Notes: generated by a model not told the origin, from the letters alone. DNA of 64,000 nt from an uncultured Arthrobacter sp. (GCF_947495145.1 NZ_CANLXP010000018.1:1-64000), one strand, 5' to 3'; shown: positions 20,068 through 30,069, counted from the first letter of the stretch. Numbers and translations are program-made.

Positions 20068-21171
20068 ATGCCCCTCGAGTGGATTATCGTCGCCCTTGCG
20101 GTTGTCGCCGCAGCCGCGTCAGCGTTCAGCTGGTGGGGCGTACGAAAGTTGCGCCGGGAACGCTCCCTGCGATGGGAGGAGCCGCGCCCCGCGCTTCAGA
20201 CTTCAGGTGAGCGCCAGCGGGTTGCATTGGTACTCAACCCGGTCAAGCTGCACGCGCCGATTGCGCGGGAGCAGGTTGAGCAGGCCTGTTCGGACGCGGG
20301 GTGGGATCCGCCCCTGGTACTTGAAACGACGGTGGCGGAGCCGGGCGGCGCCCAGGCAAGGCATGCCGTGGAAGAAGGTTACGACGTCGTGATTGCAGCG
20401 GGCGGCGACGGCACCGTCCGTGCCGTGGCAGCCGCACTGGTGCACAGTAACGCCGCACTGGGCCTGCTGCCGTTGGGCACAGGCAACCTGCTGGCCCGCA
20501 ACCTCGGCATTGCCGTAAATGACGTGCCGCGCAGCGTCCGGCAGGCGCTTCACGGTGCCGGTCGCCGGATCGACATGGGCAGCGTTGAGCTCCGCAACGA
20601 ACGGACCGGGGTCAGCGGAAATCACACCTTCCTGGTGATGGGCGGCGTCGGGCTTGATGCAGTGGTGGTCGCCGCTACAAAGGACGCGCTCAAGAAGAAG
20701 TTCGGCTGGCTCGCGTACAGCGAGGCGGGGGTGCGAAGCCTGCCCGGCAAGCGGCAGCGCATGTCGATCAGCATCGACGGCGGACCGGCGCAGACCCGCA
20801 AGGTCCACAGTGTTCTTTTCGCAAACTGCGCCCGGCTCCCAGGCGGCATCACGTTCGTTCCGGACGCCACGATCGACGACGGCTATCTGGACGTCGTCAT
20901 CACCAGTCCGCGCAGTATCTTCGGCTGGCTCTGGGTCGCAGCGAAAATACTCTTCCGGCATCCCGGGCCAATCCCTGTCATTACCTATCACCGGGTGAAG
21001 CGGGTGGACGTCCGGGTTACCGAATCGACAGGCACACAGCTCGACGGCGACACCTCCGGCGATGTGACATCACTCAGTGTCGGCGTGGTGCCCGCTGCGC
21101 TGACGGTCCGGGTGCCTGGAAGGGCGACCGGACCATCAGCGGGGATGTTCAGCGACGCTCCCTGGAAGTAG
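20068..21171 (+). CDS. Diacylglycerol kinase family lipid kinase
   Basis: The product has 367 residues. A membrane segment lies at residues 4-24, then the DAGK catalytic domain starts with VALVLNPVK (52-60) and carries the ATP-binding GGDGT (112-116) and LPLGTGNLLARNL. The C-terminal half is the usual beta-sandwich of YegS/DgkB-type kinases. The likely substrate is diacylglycerol or a related lipid. It may recycle diacylglycerol into phosphatidate at the membrane. Confidence 0.92.
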   Translation: MPLEWIIVALAVVAAAASAFSWWGVRKLRRERSLRWEEPRPALQTSGERQRVALVLNPVKLHAPIAREQVEQACSDAGWDPPLVLETTVAEPGGAQARHAVEEGYDVVIAAGGDGTVRAVAAALVHSNAALGLLPLGTGNLLARNLGIAVNDVPRSVRQALHGAGRRIDMGSVELRNERTGVSGNHTFLVMGGVGLDAVVVAATKDALKKKFGWLAYSEAGVRSLPGKRQRMSISIDGGPAQTRKVHSVLFANCARLPGGITFVPDATIDDGYLDVVITSPRSIFGWLWVAAKILFRHPGPIPVITYHRVKRVDVRVTESTGTQLDGDTSGDVTSLSVGVVPAALTVRVPGRATGPSAGMFSDAPWK

Positions 21172-21179
21172 CGGAGCTG

Positions 21180-21563
21180 CTAGCGGCGCGCGGTACCCTC
21201 CCCGTCATCGCCGCCCTCCTGAAGGGAAGGCACCGAGTCGGCATCGGTGTATCCTCCCTCAAGGTTCGAGTCCGCGTCCGTGGTCCCGTCCTTGTCCGTG
21301 TACTCACCCTCGTCAACCTGGTCCTGGCCTTCGGTGTATTCACCCACACCGTCTGCCCGCTGTGCGCCGGTGTAGCCACCCGTCACGCCGTCTGCGTCAG
21401 TGGCAGGCTCGGCGTTCTGTGACTGGCTGTTGATCAGCTGTTGCTCCTCCGCGAAGCGCAGGTCGTTTCCCTGGTCTCCGGCGTCGCCGTGCCAGTTTGG
21501 ATCCGAAGTTGATCCGTCACCCTTGTTCGGGTTGACCTCGCTGTTGCCTGGCTGCTCGCTCAT
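21180..21563 (-). CDS. Acidic low-complexity protein with four GxYT repeats
   Basis: The 127-residue protein is rich in Asp, Glu, Gly, Asn and Gln and has no hydrophobic core or signal peptide, so it is probably disordered. G[GE]YT occurs at residues 62, 74, 86 and 103, each in an acidic context. A good ribosome site (GAGGAAAGG) precedes the ATG, which supports a real gene. No function was recognised. Composition and the MSE-P start resemble the 56-residue protein at 27017-27187. Confidence 0.7.
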   Translation of the reverse strand: MSEQPGNSEVNPNKGDGSTSDPNWHGDAGDQGNDLRFAEEQQLINSQSQNAEPATDADGVTGGYTGAQRADGVGEYTEGQDQVDEGEYTDKDGTTDADSNLEGGYTDADSVPSLQEGGDDGEGTARR

Positions 21564-21648
21564 GGTGCCTGCCTTTCCTCAGAAGTCGCGCCACTGGCCG
21601 GGCGCTCATCATCAGCCTACTTAGCAACCGGGCTGGGGGAAAGGATTC

Positions 21649-22620
21649 CTAATCTTTAAGCAGCTCGCGAACAGCCTTTTCCGAAGCGGAGTAGCTCGCC
21701 ACCGGGATAACCTCTCCGGACATGAACCGGTCCACTAGGCGCGGGTCGACATAGGAACTCCGGGCGATCGCCGGAGTGTTGCCCAGATGCTCGGCGACAG
21801 AGCGCATGGTCGCAGCAACCGCCTTCTGGCGTGCCGTGCGGCTCGTCGCCTTCAAATCCATTCGCGCGAGCTCCATGGACGCTGCGACGGTGGCCTGCCA
21901 GGTACGGAAGTCCTTCGCCGTGAAGCCTCCACCGGTGACCTGGCGGAGAAACTCATTGAGCTGGGAGGCATCGATTGAATGCCAGGACTCATCCGCGGCC
22001 CGGTACGCCAGCATGGTGTCCGCATTCTCCCTGCGCACCATCGGTCGCAGCGCCGCCGCCAGGTCCGAATCCTCGATGGTGGTGTCCCACTGCTGGCCGC
22101 TCTTGCCCGGAAAGCGCAGGGTGATGACCGGTCCACTGAGCGTGACGTGCTCAACCCGCAGCGTTGTGACCCCGAAGGAGTTGTTGTCCGCAGCGTACTG
22201 CGCCGAGCCGATCCGCAGCGCGCCGGAGTCCACAATGCGCAGCGCGGCGGCGAAGGCTCGTTCCTTGCCGCTGCCGTTACTGCGCAAGTGCTGGGTGATG
22301 ACCCGCCGCGCACCGGGGAGCCGTTCGCCGAATTCCAGAGCGCGGTCGAACTTCTCACGGTCCTTCTTCTCGCGCCAGGCGGTGTGGTAAATGTACTGGC
22401 GGCGGCCGGCGTCGTCGGTTCCCACCGCCTGGATGTGCCCGTGGGGATAGGGACTGATCCAGACGTCCCGCCAGGCGGGCGGAATCACGAGTTCCTTGAT
22501 CCGCTCGAGTTCATCCGGTTCCAGGGGTTCACCCTGCTGGTTGCGGTAGCTAAAGCCCTTTCCATGACGACGGCGCGTATAGCCGGGCTTGTTGCAGTCG
22601 CTGCGTCTCAATCGCGGCAC
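21649..22620 (-). CDS. DNA topoisomerase IB (bacterial, poxvirus-like)
   Basis: This enzyme relaxes DNA supercoils by nicking one strand through a 3'-phosphotyrosine. The product has 323 residues. The N-terminal domain contains GYTRRRHGKGFSY and WISPYPHGHIQAVG. The catalytic domain holds KERAFAAALRIVD, KDFRTWQAT and the nucleophile Tyr290 in SSYVDPRLVD. The start is GTG at 22620 with an AGGAGG site. Type IB enzymes are patchily distributed accessory topoisomerases in bacteria. Confidence 0.93.
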   Translation of the reverse strand: MPRLRRSDCNKPGYTRRRHGKGFSYRNQQGEPLEPDELERIKELVIPPAWRDVWISPYPHGHIQAVGTDDAGRRQYIYHTAWREKKDREKFDRALEFGERLPGARRVITQHLRSNGSGKERAFAAALRIVDSGALRIGSAQYAADNNSFGVTTLRVEHVTLSGPVITLRFPGKSGQQWDTTIEDSDLAAALRPMVRRENADTMLAYRAADESWHSIDASQLNEFLRQVTGGGFTAKDFRTWQATVAASMELARMDLKATSRTARQKAVAATMRSVAEHLGNTPAIARSSYVDPRLVDRFMSGEVIPVASYSASEKAVRELLKD

Positions 22621-22653
22621 GCCGCCTCCTCTGGTGTCCCTGGCAGGGAAGAC

Positions 22654-23601
22654 CTAGCCTATGTCCTCCGGATCCGCCGTGGGGGACTGCCGCAACGAAT
22701 CAACCCACTCCTGCGCTGCCTCGAACGCCTGGTCCGAGGTGTGCCGTGCCACTTCGTATTCACGTCGATCGGCACGAGCGTAGGAGCCGAGGAAACGCAG
22801 TCCTGGACTGATGCGGTGCAGGCCCTGGAGGGCGTCGGCAACACGGGCATCCGCGATGTGTCCGTCCGCGTCGATGCTGAAGAAGTAATCCCCGAGAAAC
22901 AGGCCTGTAGGGCGGGATTCGATTCTGCTGAGGTTGACGCCGCGGGCCGCGAACTGGTCCAGAATCTCCATCAGGGCACCCGGGTGGTCTTCCGGGAGGG
23001 GGATCACCAGAGTGGTCTTGTCAGCTCCGGTCCGCTCAGGAAGGACATCCGGCCGACTGACCAGGATGAACCTGGTGACCGCGTCGGCAACGTCACCGAT
23101 GTGCTCAGCCAATATGCGCAGACCCAGCCGGTTCGCTATCAACGGCGAGCAGATCGCCGCATCGTGGCCGACGCCGTCGTCGAGCAGTGCGTGGGCTGCG
23201 GCTGCCGTGGATGAAGTCGGAACGTATTCCGCACCCGGTATATTCTGCTCCGTCCATCCCCGGCACTGGGCCCAGGCGTGTCCGTGCGTCGCTACAAAAC
23301 GGATCTCGCCCAGTTCCATGCCGGGGCGGGCGACAAGAACGAAGGAAACTGGAACAAGCACCTCACGGATGATCCGTAGCGGCTCTCCGTTGGCAATGGC
23401 GTCCAGGGTGGCGGAGACACCGCCCTCCACGGAGTTTTCAATCGGCACCATCGCCGCTTTCACCCGTCCGCCACGCACGAGATCCAGAGCGGAACTCACC
23501 GTCGTGGCGGGCACCCGTTCCGCTGTCCCGGCACCGGGAACCTGAAGGAGCGCGGCTTCCGTGAAGGTTCCCTCGGGGCCGAGATATGCGTACGAGCTCA
23601 T
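22654..23601 (-). CDS. pheA: Prephenate dehydratase
   Basis: PheA converts prephenate to phenylpyruvate in phenylalanine synthesis. The 315-residue protein has the substrate-binding domain (YLGPEGTFTEAAL at the start, then PIENSVEGGV and THGHAWAQC) and a C-terminal ACT domain (about residues 195-275, with ESRPTGLFLGDYFF) that probably binds phenylalanine for feedback control. It has no chorismate mutase domain. The start overlaps the rhodanese stop by 4 bases. Confidence 0.96.
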   Translation of the reverse strand: MSSYAYLGPEGTFTEAALLQVPGAGTAERVPATTVSSALDLVRGGRVKAAMVPIENSVEGGVSATLDAIANGEPLRIIREVLVPVSFVLVARPGMELGEIRFVATHGHAWAQCRGWTEQNIPGAEYVPTSSTAAAAHALLDDGVGHDAAICSPLIANRLGLRILAEHIGDVADAVTRFILVSRPDVLPERTGADKTTLVIPLPEDHPGALMEILDQFAARGVNLSRIESRPTGLFLGDYFFSIDADGHIADARVADALQGLHRISPGLRFLGSYARADRREYEVARHTSDQAFEAAQEWVDSLRQSPTADPEDIG

Positions 23602-23924
23602 AGGACGCGCGGCTCCTTGCCGGTTTCGGAGACCATCGGCCTCGAGGCCTCAATCCAGGCGTCCATCCCGCCGCTGACGTTCACTGCCGAGTACCCGTTG
23701 CCCACCAGCCATTCGGCCACGCGGAAGGATCGGCCACCTGTCCGGCAGATGACATGCAGGTCCTCATCCGGATCAAGCTCGTCCAGGCGGGCCGGGATCT
23801 CATTCACGGGGATGTGCAGGGCACCCTCGATATGCCCGGCCTCCCACTCGTAGTCCTCGCGAACATCCAGTACGGCAGTGTCCTTCCGGATGGCCTCGAT
23901 GGAGACGTTTTCGCTGTCGGTCAT
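23598..23924 (-). CDS. Rhodanese-like sulfurtransferase domain protein
   Basis: The 108-residue single-domain protein has the active-site loop VICRTGGRS, whose Cys can carry a persulfide. YEWEAGHIEGALHIP is the typical rhodanese start. I chose the ATG at 23924 because an upstream start at 23972 adds a low-complexity leader that lies in the promoter region. Substrate and partner are unknown. It is translationally coupled to pheA, and the reason is not obvious. Confidence 0.9.
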   Translation of the reverse strand: MTDSENVSIEAIRKDTAVLDVREDYEWEAGHIEGALHIPVNEIPARLDELDPDEDLHVICRTGGRSFRVAEWLVGNGYSAVNVSGGMDAWIEASRPMVSETGKEPRVL

Positions 23925-24019
23925 TGCCAGCCCCGTTTCTGTTTCTCGTCCGATTCCGCCAGTTGTTTCCAAGCCTATAGTGGGACCGGACCCAACCCAC
24001 CCGTCAGGAAGGCGTTGCC

Positions 24020-25429
24020 ATGAGCTCCCTCCATGAGCTGACCGCGCTCGAACAGCGGGACCTCCTTCAACGCGGTGAGCTCAGCTCCCGTGAACTCACG
24101 GCGCACTATCTGGAGCGGATCGAGGCGCGGAATCCGGCGTTGGGTGCGTTCGTCACCGTGACCGCGGATTCGGCGCTGGCGGAGGCAGCCGCCGCCGACC
24201 AGCGGCGGGTGAGCGGGGTTGACCTGCCGACCCTGCACGGGCTGCCGCTTGCGCACAAGGACCTGACCGACGTCGTCGGCGTTGTCACCACACATGGCAG
24301 CGCAGCGCTGGAGCACACCGTTGCGGCCGCTGATTCCCCGCTGGTGGCCATCCTTCGCCGCGCCGGCGCGATCAGCGTCGGGAAAACACAGGTGCCCGAG
24401 TTCGGGCTGAGCTGCTACAGCGAGAACCTGATCGCGCCGCCGTCACGCAATCCCCTCGATCCGACGCGGAGCTCAGGCGGTTCCTCCGGCGGCAGTGCAG
24501 CCGCGGTGGCGGCCGGTCTGATTTCGTTAGCCCCGGGCACCGACGGAGGTGGCTCGGTCCGGATTCCGGCTGCCGCCACCGGGCTTATCGGCCTCAAACC
24601 CAACCGCGGCCGGGTGCCCTCCGGCTCAGGCCAGAGCGATCTTGGCCAGTTCGTGGTTGCCGGTCCACTTGCGCGCACGACGGCGGACGCCGCCCTGCTG
24701 CTCGATGCCATGGCGGCCGAGCCGAACTTCCATGCAACCAGCGCGGCCGCCCACGGCCCCTTCCTCAACGCTGCGCTGCGTGCAGACGGTCGGTTCCGGA
24801 TTGGCTTCAGCACCGTTTCGCCCTTCGCTGCGGCCTTTCCCATTGAGCTCGACGACGACGCGCGGACCAGTTTCGACGCCGGCTTGCGCGCGCTCGGCGC
24901 GGTGGGACACGACGTAGTGGAAGCGGACCTTCGCTACGATTCCCGGTACCACGAGGCCTTCCAGACCGTGTGGACAGCCGGTCTCGCGGTCGCGCGAATC
25001 CCAGCTGACCGGGAAGAAGACCTCACAACGCTTGCGCGTACCCTGCGCCGCCGCGCTCAAGGCAGGTCGGCAACCGACCTTGCCACCGCCGTCGACATCC
25101 TGCGCCAGTTCGAGCAGGACACGATTCAGCAGTATTCCGCCTTCGACATCATTGCCACGCCGGCACTGGGCATGACGCCGCGGCCGATCGGCTGGTACAC
25201 CGACGCCGATGCCGACACAGACTACCTGCGCCAGTGCCAATACTCGCCGTACACGTCCATGGTGAACGTGTGCGGGCTGCCCGCTATCTCGGTGCCCATA
25301 TTCACGACGGCCGACGGGCTGTCCATGAGTATCCAACTCATCGGCAGACCGAGCGCCGAGGCGGACCTGCTTACCGTGTCAGCTCAGCTTGAGGACTATT
25401 TCCGAACTAGCCAAAACCGATCAGCATAA
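24020..25429 (+). CDS. Amidase signature family protein
   Basis: The 469-residue enzyme has the Ser-cisSer-Lys triad: K80 in LAHKDLTD, the cis-Ser in RSSGGSSGGSA (S155/S156) and the nucleophile S179 in GTDGGGSVRIPAA. It probably hydrolyses a small amide or a nitrile-derived amide in the cytoplasm. The GatA subunit is less likely because no gatB or gatC neighbour is seen. An AGGAAGG site lies ahead of the ATG. Confidence 0.92.
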   Translation: MSSLHELTALEQRDLLQRGELSSRELTAHYLERIEARNPALGAFVTVTADSALAEAAAADQRRVSGVDLPTLHGLPLAHKDLTDVVGVVTTHGSAALEHTVAAADSPLVAILRRAGAISVGKTQVPEFGLSCYSENLIAPPSRNPLDPTRSSGGSSGGSAAAVAAGLISLAPGTDGGGSVRIPAAATGLIGLKPNRGRVPSGSGQSDLGQFVVAGPLARTTADAALLLDAMAAEPNFHATSAAAHGPFLNAALRADGRFRIGFSTVSPFAAAFPIELDDDARTSFDAGLRALGAVGHDVVEADLRYDSRYHEAFQTVWTAGLAVARIPADREEDLTTLARTLRRRAQGRSATDLATAVDILRQFEQDTIQQYSAFDIIATPALGMTPRPIGWYTDADADTDYLRQCQYSPYTSMVNVCGLPAISVPIFTTADGLSMSIQLIGRPSAEADLLTVSAQLEDYFRTSQNRSA

Positions 25430-25486
25430 CTGTTTGGTCGCACTTTGGATATGACAGTCCAAAACGTGGCTGGCATCATGGAATGA

Positions 25487-26953
<1,467 letters not shown>

Positions 26954-26971
26954 CCCTGTCGAGCGAACGAT

Positions 26972-27004
26972 GACGGCGCCCTCCTTTCGTGGGAGGGCGC
27001 CGTC
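26972..27004. terminator. Hairpin terminator after the POT gene
   Basis: The 13-base arms 26972-26984 (gacggcgccctcc) and 26992-27004 are perfect complements around a 7-base loop, followed by gtcgtttgtgcttt. It stands between two convergent genes and could stop transcription from both sides. Confidence 0.75.
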
Positions 27005-27016
27005 GTCGTTTGTGCT

Positions 27017-27187
27017 TTAAGAGCCGTCTTCTTCGGAACCGGCCTTGCCGGTCTCGTTCTCCGGGCCCGGTCCGCCGTAGTCGCCGCCACTTTCGGTGTT
27101 GGCCTTGCCGGCAGCCTGCTCGGCGTCCTGCTCCAGCTTTTCGTCGTCAGTTTCGTCAATCTCGTCGCTGGTGGGGTTCTCGCTCAT
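27017..27187 (-). CDS. Small acidic protein, 56 residues
   Basis: The frame starts at ATG 27187 with a GAAAGG ribosome site and ends at TAA 27017-27019. It encodes 56 residues beginning MSENPTSDEIDETDDEK and ending GSEEDGS. It is strongly acidic and Gly-rich, has no Cys or membrane segment, and is probably disordered. The clear ribosome site and the shared terminator with the POT gene support a real gene. Its function is unknown. Confidence 0.7.
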   Translation of the reverse strand: MSENPTSDEIDETDDEKLEQDAEQAAGKANTESGGDYGGPGPENETGKAGSEEDGS

Positions 27188-27272
27188 GACACAACCTTTC
27201 GTTGACGGGTGTTCTCAACGTACCGCCCGGGTAGGCCTGTGCACTAGGGCCGGCCGGTGCCACACTGGGCGC

Positions 27273-27796
27273 ATGGGGAAGTACTTGCCGGGCGCCGTCG
27301 TCGTTATGTCATCGATACTGCTTGCGGGGTGTGCCGGGCCTGGCGGGCCGTCCGTCGCCTGCCCTGCGATCGGTTGGCTGAACAGCCTGACGGTCGAGGT
27401 GGAAGGTGACAGTCTGACGGTTGCGGAAGTGCAGGCGTGTGTTGACGGCGAGTGTCCGCCCCCGCCCCGACGCCGGTAAAACCGGACACCGCCCCCGCCT
27501 CGATCCTCCCGCCCGAAACGCCAGGCGGAACCGGCGGGCAATCGGGCAACGTGCAGCACCCGGTTCCCCCCACCCAGCGGACCATCATGCCCTTCAGCTC
27601 AACCCGCGTTGAGAGCGATCGCTGGAGAATCGACGTCGGAATGTCCGCACCTGAGCAAGTGACGCTACGGGCACTGGATGCGGACGGCGATGTCCTCGCG
27701 GAGGAGGATTTTCCGCTGGAATGGGTCCGGGTAGGCGGCTCAGAGCAATGTGGGGGACCAGGTGAAGCCGGTCCGGTGACGCTCTCCGTTCCGTAG
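27273..27796 (+). pseudogene. Lipoprotein gene split by a frameshift
   Basis: The first frame (27273-27479) starts MGKYLPGAVVVMSSILLAGC, a lipoprotein signal with lipobox LAGC at Cys20, and runs into Arg and a stop right after a C-rich tract. The -1 frame (from about 27452 to 27796) continues with a Pro/Thr-rich linker and a compact C-terminal segment containing WRIDVGMSAPEQVTLRALD. One base missing in the C-tract near 27457-27467 (or a -1 slip) would join them into one protein of about 174 residues. A sequencing error cannot be excluded. No ligand is known. Confidence 0.6.
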
Positions 27797-27839
27797 GAGC
27801 CGTCGTCGTCGGCTTTCATCGCCTCCCCCCCAATCCCTC

Positions 27840-27903
27840 AATCGAGTGGGCGCTGGCGACCTTTCACTCGAGGAAAGCCGGTCATCAGCGCCCACTCGAT
27901 GCA
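27840..27903. repeat. Palindromic repeat element, copy 1
   Basis: The outer arms are 27841-27854 (atcgagtgggcgct) and 27887-27900, its exact reverse complement, in a unit of about 60 bases. The right arm overlaps the last codons of the DUF559 gene. A second copy lies 1.07 kb away on the other side of that gene. Confidence 0.8.
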
Positions 27904-28835
27904 CGGGCTGACGCAATCGCCGACCTTATTCGCGCAATCGATGCTCGCTCGTTATCAGGCTCGAGGTGTTTCTTCGTGAAGCGAAGCACCGTCCAGCCCA
28001 TCGCCCGTAACCGATCGTCGCGGTTGATGTCGCTGTGCCACTGTTCAGCGTTCATCAGATGGTGCTCACCCTCATATTCGATAGCGATGCGCAGTTCTCT
28101 GTACATCAGGTCAGGTCTCGACACCCGGCGCGCGTTCTGGTCCAGGACCCATTGATTGACCTCAGGCTCGGGCAGCCCCGCCCGTGTAATGAACAGCCGC
28201 AAACGCGACTCGCGACCGGAATCAACCCCGCTCCTCAACAAGGGCAGCGCCTCCCGCGCACGCCGGATACCGCGGACGCCGCCGCGTCGATCGGCTGCTT
28301 CCGCAATCTGGGTCAGTGAAGCGAGAGGGTCCGGGACGTTCAGGTCGCAACGGCGTCGCGGAGCATCCTGCCTGCGCAAAAGTGAATCCCCGGCAGCCAC
28401 CAACTCCTCCAGCGATAGCGACGGCGCCAGGTCCGTCCAGGTCCAAGCCGGGGAGGTAACGGTAGCACCATAGATTTCGACGACGTCCAGGGAGGTAAGG
28501 GGCGCACGGTGACCAACGATGCCTGGACGACGAACGCGGTTACTCCCCTTCCATCGGGTCAGGTGAAGCTCATGATCCTCCTCGAGTCGGAACGGGAGGA
28601 TAATTCCCCACAGCCGGGCGGCTGTCGAATGGCTGACGGCGTCCGGGCAGCCGAGTCTTGTCAGCGGCGCCACCTCATCAAGGAGCGACGGACCGGAACC
28701 GTTCACAAGCCGGACGCCGCGGCTCGGGATGGTCAAATCCGAGCGTCGCAACCTGCTGTACGGCAGTCCATGTCCGAGCGCCTCCTGAATTGTGAAGGAG
28801 TACCGATGGGGCAGAGGGACGGATGAGGAGCTCAC
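27885..28835 (-). CDS. DUF559 endonuclease-like protein with AbiEi-like N-terminus
   Basis: The product has 316 residues from GTG 28835, or 331 from GTG 28880. The C-terminal domain shows the Vsr/DUF559 restriction-like core: RPDLMYRELRIAIEYEGEHH, then DRLRAMGWTVLRFT. The N-terminal part (TIPSRGVRLVNG, then DAVSHSTAARLWGI) resembles the AbiEi-type antitoxin domain common in actinobacterial proteins of this kind. The substrate is unknown. The gene is bracketed by two copies of a palindromic repeat, one overlapping its 3' end. Confidence 0.8.
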   Translation of the reverse strand: MSSSSVPLPHRYSFTIQEALGHGLPYSRLRRSDLTIPSRGVRLVNGSGPSLLDEVAPLTRLGCPDAVSHSTAARLWGIILPFRLEEDHELHLTRWKGSNRVRRPGIVGHRAPLTSLDVVEIYGATVTSPAWTWTDLAPSLSLEELVAAGDSLLRRQDAPRRRCDLNVPDPLASLTQIAEAADRRGGVRGIRRAREALPLLRSGVDSGRESRLRLFITRAGLPEPEVNQWVLDQNARRVSRPDLMYRELRIAIEYEGEHHLMNAEQWHSDINRDDRLRAMGWTVLRFTKKHLEPDNERASIARIRSAIASARASSGR

Positions 28836-28912
28836 CCGTTCATGATGCCGTCGAGAGGGCGGCAGAATTCCGTTATCCACAGGGCGTATTTGTGGGTCTC
28901 CGTCCCTTCGGG

Positions 28913-28977
28913 AATCGAGTGGGCGCTAGCGACCATGCCCACGCCCACAACCCCGTCCTCAGCGCCCACTCGATGCA
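28913..28977. repeat. Palindromic repeat element, copy 2
   Basis: The arms 28914-28927 and 28961-28974 are identical to those of copy 1 (atcgagtgggcgct and its complement). The adjoining gcgacc and the trailing gca are also shared, while the centre differs. It stands upstream of the DUF559 gene and about 75 bases before lacI. Confidence 0.8.
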
Positions 28978-29001
28978 AGAGAGGAATGACGACAGCCCCT
29001 C

Positions 29002-29013
29002 TGACACGTATTA
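29002..29013. promoter_or_regulatory. Candidate LacI-family operator before lacI
   Basis: TGACACGTATTA differs by one base from the operator TGACACGTGTTA at 36061-36072 (read on the minus strand). It lies just upstream of a possible -10 box, TAAACT (29016-29021), so it could serve self-repression. A separate palindrome, aactg-N6-cagtt (29018-29033), lies next to it. Confidence 0.55.
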
Positions 29014-29049
29014 GCTAAACTGGCTGAACAGTTCCAACGAGGGGGATTC

Positions 29050-30069
29050 ATGGCAGCACGCAAGGCAACCGCGCTCGATGTTGCGAAGGTGGCCGGTGTG
29101 TCACGCAGTGCCGTGTCCATGGTGCTCAACGGAAACATCAAGGGCAACGTTTCCAAAGACGCGCAGGAGCGAATCCGCGCTGCCGCCAAGGAACTCAACT
29201 ACCTGCCCAACCCGGTCGCCGTGAGTCTGCGGAACCAGCGCACGGCGACGCTGGGCATCGTCACGGATGAGATTGTGACCAGCCCTTTCGCGGGCCGCCT
29301 GGTCAGCGGTGCCACTAATGCCGCTTTGGCTCGTGGGCACATGATTCTGGTGGTCGACACCGAGCACATACCGGGACGAGACGAAATCGCCATCGAGGCC
29401 TTGCGGCACCGCCGGGTGGACGGGTTGATCTATGCGACCGGAGGGCTGAAACCGTACAGTCCTCCCGAGCCATTCCGGGCACAGCCGGCTGCGCTGGCTA
29501 ACTGTTTTGATCCGGAAGACAGGCTACCGGCAGTCGTCCCGGATGAAGTGACGGGAAGCCGCCGGGCAACGGAGCTGCTCCTGGGACTGGGCCACCGCCG
29601 CATCGCCCTCCTCGGCGGCGATGATGACAACGCCGCCCTGCTCCGTGAGCAGGGCTACCGGAAGGCAATGGACCGCGCCGGCCTGCCGGCCAGCGATCAG
29701 CAGGTCGTCGTCACGGGTTGGGACATCAACCAGGGATATTGCGCAGCGGAGTCGGTGCTTCACGACCCGAACCGTCCCACCGCAATCCTGGCCGCGAACG
29801 ACCGCGTTGCCACCGGCATCCTGCTCTACGCGGCGGCCGCGGGGATCAAGGTGCCCCAGCAGTTGTCAGTGGTGGGATACGACGATCAGCAGAACGTTGC
29901 GGCGAACCTCGTACCTGCGCTAACCACCGTTGCACTCCCCCACGCGGAGATTGGCGCCATCGCAGTCAACCGGGTTCTCGACGAGCTGGAGGGCAGCAAG
30001 CGCCGCACCGAGCGGGTCCTGGTGCCGTGCCCCCTCATCACCAGGCAGTCCACAGCTCCGGTACCCTGA
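29050..30069 (+). CDS. LacI family transcriptional regulator
   Basis: The 339-residue repressor has an N-terminal helix-turn-helix (residues 8-27, ALDVAKVAGVSRSAVSMVLN), a hinge helix NPVAVSLR, and a periplasmic-binding-protein-like sugar-sensing domain (ATLGIVTDEI, RRVDGLIYATGG, AILAANDRVATG). It probably senses a sugar and controls the GH32/ABC operon, because matching operator-like sites occur before both lacI and that operon. It is convergent with the CoA-transferase gene, with no bases between them. Confidence 0.93.
   Translation: MAARKATALDVAKVAGVSRSAVSMVLNGNIKGNVSKDAQERIRAAAKELNYLPNPVAVSLRNQRTATLGIVTDEIVTSPFAGRLVSGATNAALARGHMILVVDTEHIPGRDEIAIEALRHRRVDGLIYATGGLKPYSPPEPFRAQPAALANCFDPEDRLPAVVPDEVTGSRRATELLLGLGHRRIALLGGDDDNAALLREQGYRKAMDRAGLPASDQQVVVTGWDINQGYCAAESVLHDPNRPTAILAANDRVATGILLYAAAAGIKVPQQLSVVGYDDQQNVAANLVPALTTVALPHAEIGAIAVNRVLDELEGSKRRTERVLVPCPLITRQSTAPVP

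Noticed and set aside
27885-28977. The DUF559 gene and its repeats as a classical insertion sequence
   Set aside because: No transposase motif or target-site duplication was found. The repeats are internal palindromes rather than simple terminal inverted repeats.
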